From assembly GCA_025357175.1 (NCBI GenBank), contig JANXPS010000131.1:1-7837 (forward strand): a stretch of 7,837 bases of DNA. The letters are read 5' to 3'. Positions 1 to 5,240 of this stretch are shown in pieces. Source of the stretch: Deltaproteobacteria bacterium (GTDB taxonomy: Bacteria > Desulfobacterota > Deferrimicrobia > Deferrimicrobiales > Deferrimicrobiaceae). The notes under the pieces were generated by a model, which was not told the DNA's origin, did no database searches, and worked only from the letters and a program-made list of their open reading frames with translations. The translations under genes were made by a program, and so were the position numbers. Positions within the stretch are counted from its first letter, which is position 1; every line of letters begins with the position of its first letter.

Positions 1-266
1 CGGCCATGGCCGACCGGATCATCGAGTACCGGCGAGAGACTCCCTTCCGGGATCGAACGAAACTGAATGATGATATGGAAAAAGCGAGCCCGGCACTCGG
101 CACGCTGTTCAAGACTACAACGCAGATCGCCGCCATGCTCGATGTCAAATCGACCACTTTCAAGGTGAGATCCGAGGGAGAGGTCAACGGCATCCGCCGC
201 ACGCTCGAAGCGATCGGGACGCGTTCCGGAAATGAGATACAATGGCGCGAAAGGCGGTTCGAATGA
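1..266 (+). CDS. gspK: Type II secretion minor pseudopilin GspK, C-terminal fragment (5' end outside window)
   Basis: GspK is the large minor pseudopilin that caps the T2SS pseudopilus with GspI and GspJ in the inner membrane and periplasm. Only the last ~87 residues are here. The frame is open to the window edge (a GCC codon precedes the ATG at 6), so that ATG is probably internal. What is seen: an IIEYRRETPF segment typical of the helical region before the end of GspK, then a TTFKVRSEGEVNGIRRTLEA stretch matching the family's closing beta strands, where an 'S-x-x-F-x-V-x-x-x-G-x-V-x-G-x-x-R' pattern leads into the last strand. A trailing IQWRE also fits the family ending. Stop TGA at 264-266. 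Followed 34 bases later by an exported propeller protein and then gspN-L-M, which supports the T2SS assignment. Identity rests on the C-terminal pattern only. Confidence 0.8.
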   Translation, partial: AMADRIIEYRRETPFRDRTKLNDDMEKASPALGTLFKTTTQIAAMLDVKSTTFKVRSEGEVNGIRRTLEAIGTRSGNEIQWRERRFE

Positions 267-290
267 CCGCCTCGAACTTTCACGAATCCA

Positions 291-296
291 AGGGGA
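291..296 (+). promoter_or_regulatory. Ribosome binding site deciding the start of the propeller protein
   Basis: AGGGGA lies 4 bases upstream of the ATG at 301. It favours 301 over the in-frame ATG at 232, which would lie inside gspK and would put 23 charged residues before the signal peptide. Confidence 0.6.
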
Positions 297-300
297 AACC

Positions 301-1875
301 ATGACCCGCATGCTTCGAAAGACCTTCCTGGCGGTCGCCGTCCTGCTGATTCTATGCGGCAATTCTTCGGCCGAGAACATCCTGCAGATCAACCCACCCG
401 GCCCGGGAGTCTATGACCAGCCCTCCGCGGTTTCCAACGGCGCCACCGTCCATGTGGCGTTCATCGGGGCGCCCACCGCCGCGGGTCCGTTCACGGTTTA
501 TTATGCGGCGATCAACGGTTCGATCGATTTCACCAATATGTCGATCAACCGGAATTTCCCCGGTTTCATGGTTACGCCGGCGATCGCGGTGATCGACAAT
601 GCGGGCATCACGAACGTGCCCGGCGACAACGTCTATTTCAACGCGCGGCATCCCAAGATCGCCCTGCAGACACCCGACCGGATCGTGATTTTCTTTCAGG
701 CCACGGAGACCGTGAGTTCCACCGGTTTCTCCCTGTTCCGTGCGCAGATCAACCTTTCCGCCAATTCTCCCGTCTCGGTTCGCGTGAACCGGGTTTCCGG
801 AATCCAGGCAGGCGACGTCCAGGACGTTTCTTTCGGAGTTGTCGCCTCCGACAATACCGCCCGTCTCGCCTATGCGATTCGTCCCGATTCGGTCACGCCG
901 TTCGAGGTTTATTTCAGCCGCATCGGTCTCGACAACGGCACCGTCGTTCGCTCCCCGATCAGGCTTTCCTCGGTCCCGAACAGCAACGGATCCAGGCCGG
1001 TTCCCGACCTCCGTCTCGACACGCTTAATCGCGCGCATGTCGTCTGGTCGGCCGACGGGCTCGCCTCCGGCACCTTTGACAACGTTTCGGCGATTTATTA
1101 CGCGATGATCAAGGAGTTCAACAGCACAAATCCCGCCCTGACCGACAACGCGGCGATCGCCGCCACGCGCGTGATCCAGGCAACCAAACGCTGGGGACAC
1201 CCCCAGGTTCTCGTCGCTTCCACCGTCCTCGTTCACGTTCTGGCCGGCGACCAACCGGGCGCATCGAGGTCGGGTGGACTCGCCTTCGTCAACCTCAATC
1301 CCGAGGCCGCCCTTCAGGACAACAACTCGGTGTATCTGGGCTCGAACAATCTCTTCTTGCTCAATCCTCCGGGTGAGGCGTTCCCGGCATCACCCACGTT
1401 TGACCTGTACAGGCCCGAAGCGTGGCTCGACCTGGGCGGCCGGATCCATATGACCGGTTACGGAAACAGCAATGCAAGCCCCGTGTATTTCGCGGCCACG
1501 CCATTGACCATTTCGCCATATCTCAACTTCCTGATCCAGCCAACCCTCGTCGGTGAAAACCTCGGAAGCTCATTCGAACTCCCCAATGACTACACGAAAG
1601 CATCCTTCGCGTTCATCGGAGGCAAGGGCATCGTGTTCTGGTCCGGCATCGACAATACCGGCTCCCCCGGCCAAACTCTCAACGTGACGGGCCTCCCGAC
1701 CATCGCCGAATGGATCAACTTCCACGAGAAGGGCTGTTCATCCACACCGGGTAGTCCGATCGGCAAATCCGACGCGTTGGTCGACCTGTTGATTTTTGCG
1801 TTGCCTCTCGCCTTCCTGAAATATCGTTCCATGCGGGCAACGGGGGATAAAACCCTTCCCCGGGAACGAGGGTGA
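301..1875 (+). CDS. Exported seven-repeat beta-propeller-like protein with Cys-type C-terminal sorting tag; function unknown
   Basis: No named family recognised. The 524-residue protein starts at the ATG at 301, which gives a clean signal peptide: basic n-region, hydrophobic core at residues 9-19, likely signal peptidase I cleavage after SSA (residue 24). Residues ~38-455 hold seven loosely repeated units, each a 'P-x-x-x ... hydrophobic strand ... Y/F-x-A/R-I' pattern. Examples are VHVAFIG...VYYAAI (~50-71), IVIFFQA...SLFRAQI (~128-150), FEVYFSRI (~201-208), AHVVWSA...AIYYAMI (~245-270), LVHVLAG (~310-316), IHMTGYG...VYFAAT (~382-400) and IVFWSGI (~444-450). This suggests a seven-bladed propeller. 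No sialidase Asp-boxes and no catalytic motif are visible. The end has a G-C at 478-479, a Pro-Gly at 483-484, a hydrophobic helix at ~492-506 and a basic tail, read as a surface sorting or anchoring tag. Its place between gspK and gspN suggests T2SS cargo or an accessory factor (inference). Confidence 0.75.
   Translation: MTRMLRKTFLAVAVLLILCGNSSAENILQINPPGPGVYDQPSAVSNGATVHVAFIGAPTAAGPFTVYYAAINGSIDFTNMSINRNFPGFMVTPAIAVIDNAGITNVPGDNVYFNARHPKIALQTPDRIVIFFQATETVSSTGFSLFRAQINLSANSPVSVRVNRVSGIQAGDVQDVSFGVVASDNTARLAYAIRPDSVTPFEVYFSRIGLDNGTVVRSPIRLSSVPNSNGSRPVPDLRLDTLNRAHVVWSADGLASGTFDNVSAIYYAMIKEFNSTNPALTDNAAIAATRVIQATKRWGHPQVLVASTVLVHVLAGDQPGASRSGGLAFVNLNPEAALQDNNSVYLGSNNLFLLNPPGEAFPASPTFDLYRPEAWLDLGGRIHMTGYGNSNASPVYFAATPLTISPYLNFLIQPTLVGENLGSSFELPNDYTKASFAFIGGKGIVFWSGIDNTGSPGQTLNVTGLPTIAEWINFHEKGCSSTPGSPIGKSDALVDLLIFALPLAFLKYRSMRATGDKTLPRERG
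1732..1872 (+). other. C-terminal Cys/TM/basic sorting tag of the propeller protein
   Basis: Residues 478-524. The order is Gly478-Cys479, Pro483-Gly484, Gly488, Asp491, a hydrophobic helix ~492-506, then KYRSMR and a further basic tail. The tripartite plan (invariant Cys, helix, basic end) is that of the CTERM signals processed by CPBP-family glutamic intramembrane proteases (MYXO-CTERM, Synerg-CTERM, JDVT-CTERM). The tail after the helix is longer than is usual for those. The spacing C-x3-PG-x3-G is the same in the protease encoded downstream. Confidence 0.6.
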
Positions 1876-1876
1876 A

Positions 1877-2734
1877 TTGCCGTTCGACCTTTTCTTCGAG
1901 CGTCGATGGAGCATTCCGCTGGTCGGATCGCTGCTGTTTCTGGCTGTCTTCACATCGGTTTTCTGCCTGACGCTGCCTCGCGAAGCGATCCTGGGATGGC
2001 TCTCCCCCGCGCTTGCAAAATCGGGAGTGCATTTCGAGGCGCAGGATGCCGGCCTGCTATTCCCGGCCGGCCTCGAAATTGACAATGCGACCGTCCAGTT
2101 TCCCGGCCAACCGGAATCCATTCCGATCCGCAGGGCATCCGTACGGCTCGATCTGCTTTGGCTCTTCAGAGGATTGCCGATCCACTTCCAGGTTGCAGGC
2201 GGCGACTCGCGAATCGACCTCCGGTTATCCAGCGCGTCCGCCGCTGCCTCCAAAGGTAAACTGTCCGTATCCAAACTGTCGACCCTCGATTATCCAGGCC
2301 TTCTGCCCGGGAACGGACTCGGAATTGCGGTCGATCAGTGCGATATCGACTGGAAACGTACCGGGGGCGGGAAATCCACCGGAAAAGGCAATGCGAACAT
2401 TTCAGTCATGAGATTTCCGATACCCGCAGCGGATTCACCGGTCAAGGAAGCGGTCATCCGGGATGCACGGATGGACTTCACCCTCCAGGGAGGAGCCCTT
2501 CACGTGTCCTCACTTCGCGGCAGATACGAAGGAGCCCCCGTCGAGGGGACAGGCGAAGTCAGCAACATCGCATCTCCTTCCAGATCGACGATCACGTTCC
2601 ACCTGAAGATTCCGAATCCTTACGAGGGCAACGTGGCGACAATTTTCAACCTGGTGGCGAAAAACGCCAAGAATGCTACTCTGAGCGTCTCCGGCCCGCT
2701 GCTCTCGCCCGCCGGGGAATTCCGTTTTTTCTAG
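1877..2734 (+). CDS. gspN: Type II secretion system protein GspN (AsmA-like, delta-type)
   Basis: GspN is a single-span inner-membrane T2SS protein with a periplasmic beta-rich domain related to AsmA; its exact job is unsettled. The 285-residue product has an N-terminal membrane segment at ~12-32, then repeated amphipathic strands. Family-like features are VHFEAQDAGLLFPAGLEIDN (51-70), the 'i-D-a-x-x-x-F-x-L-x-G-G-x-L-x-x-x-x-L-x-G-x-Y' block at ~195-218, GTGEVSN (224-230) and an ending in LSVSGPLLSPAGEF, the usual GspN close. The start is TTG at 1877, one base after the previous stop, with GAGGG at 1868-1872 as ribosome binding site; no ATG or GTG fits this frame near there. Translational coupling to the upstream gene is likely. 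Gene order is unusual, because GspN normally follows GspM. Assignment is from fold pattern plus context. Confidence 0.75.
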   Translation: MPFDLFFERRWSIPLVGSLLFLAVFTSVFCLTLPREAILGWLSPALAKSGVHFEAQDAGLLFPAGLEIDNATVQFPGQPESIPIRRASVRLDLLWLFRGLPIHFQVAGGDSRIDLRLSSASAAASKGKLSVSKLSTLDYPGLLPGNGLGIAVDQCDIDWKRTGGGKSTGKGNANISVMRFPIPAADSPVKEAVIRDARMDFTLQGGALHVSSLRGRYEGAPVEGTGEVSNIASPSRSTITFHLKIPNPYEGNVATIFNLVAKNAKNATLSVSGPLLSPAGEFRFF

Positions 2735-2743
2735 AGCGAACGC

Positions 2744-4108
2744 ATGAAACGAATCGGCATATCGATTGCTAACCACAAATTGTCCGCGTACGTCTGGGAG
2801 AAGACGCCCTTTTCGGGACGCGCCCTCGGAAGTTGCGAAGTCGCCTGCTCCGAACCGCTGGGATCGCTCGACGATATCCGGTCACTCGCCGGCCGACTTC
2901 GGGATATGCTAGGGGGCACCCTTCCGCCCGCGGTGCTGTCCATTCCTCCGGGCGAAACCCATATCCGCATTCTCGAACTTCCCGTTCCGGATCTCAAAAA
3001 CGCGCGGATCATACACCGGGCCGAGATCGAAGAAGTCCTGCCTTTCGATGGTGAGGAAATCGCCTCCGACTTGCTTCCTATGGAGGATGCCGAAGGTGGC
3101 CTGAACCTTTTCATTGCATTCGCCGTCCGTCGTTCAACCCTCACCCGATTCACCGAATTGTTCTCCGAGGCGGGCTTTCGGATAGAAAGCATCATCACGG
3201 ATCCGGTATCGCTGCTTTGTGCCGCATCGGCGATGCAACCCGAACGATCCTTAACGCTCGTTTCGTTTGAAAACGACGTCATTCTCCTTTCGGTGGGTGA
3301 TCTCAAATTCCGCAAGATACGCCAGTTTCCGTCTTCAATCCTCGATTCCCCAGAACGGTTTCGCGACGAAACGCATTCGTTTTTCGAATCCCCCGGCCAC
3401 CTGCTGACCGTCGGTTCTTTACCCCCGAACATGCTATCCATCCCGGCGGATTCCGGTTCAAGGCTTGTTCCCCCCGGCGATTTCGCGGCCCCCTCTGTCG
3501 TAGCCTTCGGCGCCTCGGTGGCCCCTTTTTCCGACCGGGTCACTTACGGTTTTTCGCTCGGCAACCTGGATCAGGCCGAGGACGAAACCGGAAGACGCGG
3601 AGCCCGACTCCGTTTCGCGGCCATTGCTTCCGGAATTGCCCTCATCTCCTGCATATTCGCACTTGAAATTGCCCGATGGACCGCAACGAGGCAAGTCGAG
3701 GCGGTTCGAAAGCAACTTCGGGTCGAGTTTTCCGCAGCCGTCCCTGAAGCCAAGGTCGTCGTTCGAGAAGCTGCCCAGATTCGCGAAAAGATCAACGCAC
3801 TTCGGCGTCAAAGGGCCGAACTCGGTCTCGATCTCCTTAAAAACACCCCATTGCTCGGCAAGATTTCCGCCGGGCTCCCATCCAACAAGTCGCTTGCCGT
3901 CAAGGAAATATCCGGCGACGGCAATCGCATTCGCGTGGCGGGTGAATCCGGTGGAGCCGCCTCGGTCGAAAGTTACCGGGCAGCCCTTGGATCTTCTTTC
4001 GGCAAGGCATTCGACGTCACGGTCCAGGAATCTCGTGGAAGCGCCCGCGCCGATTCGGTTACATTTACGATCCTGATCGAGAAAAGGAAGGCCGAACGTG
4101 CTTCGTGA
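2744..4108 (+). CDS. gspL: Type II secretion inner-membrane platform protein GspL
   Basis: GspL joins the cytoplasmic ATPase GspE to the periplasmic platform and pairs with GspM. The 454-residue product has the full layout. The cytoplasmic actin-like (PilM-type) part spans ~1-275, opening with MKRIGISIANHKLSAYVWEK and containing the PPAVLSIPPGETHIRILELP and HRAEIEEVLPF segments typical of PilM/GspL. One membrane helix lies at ~291-309, followed by a charged probable coiled coil at ~312-365 (VPEAKVV, QIREKINALRRQRAEL). A C-terminal ferredoxin-like (PilN-like) domain spans ~368-449. ATG at 2744 lies 9 bases after the gspN stop with only a weak Shine-Dalgarno, so coupling is plausible. It overlaps gspM by 11 bases. 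A PilM-PilN fusion of a type IV pilus is the alternative, but the GspK and GspN neighbours favour GspL. Confidence 0.85.
   Translation: MKRIGISIANHKLSAYVWEKTPFSGRALGSCEVACSEPLGSLDDIRSLAGRLRDMLGGTLPPAVLSIPPGETHIRILELPVPDLKNARIIHRAEIEEVLPFDGEEIASDLLPMEDAEGGLNLFIAFAVRRSTLTRFTELFSEAGFRIESIITDPVSLLCAASAMQPERSLTLVSFENDVILLSVGDLKFRKIRQFPSSILDSPERFRDETHSFFESPGHLLTVGSLPPNMLSIPADSGSRLVPPGDFAAPSVVAFGASVAPFSDRVTYGFSLGNLDQAEDETGRRGARLRFAAIASGIALISCIFALEIARWTATRQVEAVRKQLRVEFSAAVPEAKVVVREAAQIREKINALRRQRAELGLDLLKNTPLLGKISAGLPSNKSLAVKEISGDGNRIRVAGESGGAASVESYRAALGSSFGKAFDVTVQESRGSARADSVTFTILIEKRKAERAS
4085..4090 (+). promoter_or_regulatory. Ribosome binding site for gspM inside the end of gspL
   Basis: AGGAAG, 7 bases before the GTG at 4098. 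It is the best-placed signal in this stretch and supports the GTG start with an 11-base overlap onto gspL. Confidence 0.65.
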
Positions 4109-4619
4109 CCGTGAACAGCAGGTGTTGGCTGCCGGCGTTGCCGCGGCGGTGCTCATTTTCCTGATTTCCTTTCTCGTTCTTCCCGACCTCGAGAAGATCC
4201 GGGTTCAGAATCGTTCCCGGATCCAGGCCGAAAAGGATCTCTCCGATCTGCGCGCGTATGTCCCCGAGATGCGCCTACTCGAAGCTGGAGTCCGCGCGCG
4301 CAAGGATCTCGTTCGCGCCAGTGCTTCCGGCCAGGATTCTCCCCTTTCGCGACTGACCGCCCTGCTCCAGGGCAGCGGTTTTCCGCAATCGGCTTTCAGC
4401 ATCAAGTCGGGCGGAATCAAGGATGGCGAATATTTCAAGGAAGAGTCATTCGACATGAAAATCGAGAGCCGCGGCTATCTTGAGCTGGTCCATCTCCTCC
4501 AGAAACTCGAGGATGGATCGATGCCCGTCGTCGTACGGTCCGTCAATTTGAAAAGTCGCTACGAAAGCAGCAGTTCGATCGATGCGACGCTGCGGGTTGG
4601 TTATCTCCTGCCCCGATAG
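4098..4619 (+). CDS. gspM: Type II secretion protein GspM (PilO-like)
   Basis: GspM is the small inner-membrane partner of GspL in the T2SS platform. The 173-residue product begins MLRDREQQVLAAG, the usual GspM-type opening before the helix, with one membrane segment at ~11-28. A charged coiled-coil region spans ~30-72. A C-terminal ferredoxin-like domain (~80-172) carries the PilO/GspM pattern 'SPLSRLTALLQGSGF ... ESRGYLELVHLLQKLED ... VRSVNL ... LRVGYLL'. Length and layout are normal for the family. GTG start at 4098 with a good ribosome binding site, overlapping gspL. The next gene may start inside its last codons. Primary sequence of GspM is poorly conserved, so the call rests on layout and position directly after gspL. 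Confidence 0.8.
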   Translation: MLRDREQQVLAAGVAAAVLIFLISFLVLPDLEKIRVQNRSRIQAEKDLSDLRAYVPEMRLLEAGVRARKDLVRASASGQDSPLSRLTALLQGSGFPQSAFSIKSGGIKDGEYFKEESFDMKIESRGYLELVHLLQKLEDGSMPVVVRSVNLKSRYESSSSIDATLRVGYLLPR

Positions 4620-5226
4620 GCGTCCGGCCGCCCTCCCCCTGCCGCTGATCCTGATTCTCCTGCACCTTACCGGTTGCATGTATGGACCGGAACTCAAATC
4701 GTTGCCGGCTCCGCTTGAACTGAACCTGGCCAAGCGGGGCGATCCGATGCTCCGGAAATCGCTGATGGCGAACTCTCCGATGCCGTTTGCCGTAATCGCC
4801 CGGTTCAATTCCCCCATTTTCCCTTATCAGTCGGAACTCCTGGCCGATGCAGGCATCCCTCCCGTCGAATCGACCGGCTCGACCACCCTGCTGGTCGCGA
4901 CTGCGCGGGAAATCAGCGGGCTGTTCGACTCCCCGTCGCTGTTGAGCATCCGGTTTCTGGGCACGCAATCTTCACTTGCACGTCTTCACCCGCAGCTTGA
5001 GATTGAATTGCTCCGGAGATTCGACGAGAAAAAAGAATCGCTCCCGATCAGGCTCCTGGTCCGATTTCGCTTTCCGCCGGAGAAGGCCGAATCAGAGGCG
5101 ATTGCCGCCGCCGGATTCATGATCGAAACCCGAAACGGTTCTTCCTGGGAAATTCGGGGCGCGCTCGATCGGTTACCTGCCCTGCTGGCCATCGATGAAA
5201 TCATTTACCTGGAAATTGCATCTTAG
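4582..5226 (+). CDS. Lipoprotein with two tandem subtilisin-propeptide-like (I9-type) modules; putative trans chaperone or inhibitor of the adjacent protease
   Basis: The lipoprotein signal is clear: hydrophobic LPLILILLHLTGC with lipobox L-T-G-Cys32. Met at +2 does not signal inner-membrane retention in the E. coli scheme. The mature part contains two similar modules and nothing else. Module A (~51-127) runs 'K-R-x-D-P-M-L-R-K-x-L' helix, FAVIARFNSP strand, helix ending LADAGI, VESTGSTTLLVATA, then ISGLFDSPSLLSIRFLG. Module B (~131-213) runs LHPQLEIELLRRF helix, IRLLVRFRFP strand, AIAAAGF, WEIRGALDRLPALLAI, then EIIYLEIA. Both match the order of S8 protease prodomains (I9 fold), and the protease 14 bases downstream has a third such module at its N-terminus. 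No catalytic domain follows; the protein ends where a propeptide would be cut. The trans role is inferred. The start is uncertain: ATG 4582 overlaps gspM by 38 bases with no good ribosome binding site; TTG at 4597 is the alternative. Confidence 0.7.
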   Translation: MRRCGLVISCPDRRPAALPLPLILILLHLTGCMYGPELKSLPAPLELNLAKRGDPMLRKSLMANSPMPFAVIARFNSPIFPYQSELLADAGIPPVESTGSTTLLVATAREISGLFDSPSLLSIRFLGTQSSLARLHPQLEIELLRRFDEKKESLPIRLLVRFRFPPEKAESEAIAAAGFMIETRNGSSWEIRGALDRLPALLAIDEIIYLEIAS

Positions 5227-5240
5227 TCGCGGGGTTTCTA

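Noticed and set aside
232..300. In-frame upstream ATG extending the propeller protein by 23 residues
   Set aside because: It would overlap gspK, bury the signal peptide behind a charged stretch and lacks a ribosome binding site; ATG 301 has AGGGGA in place.
352..1254. 300-codon open frame on the - strand
   Set aside because: It lies wholly inside the propeller gene, is rich in Arg, Gly and Asp without any domain pattern, and is explained as a shadow of a GC-rich coding strand.
2731..3543. 270-codon open frame on the - strand
   Set aside because: Antiparallel shadow of gspL, Ser/Arg-rich and low in complexity, with no recognisable motif.
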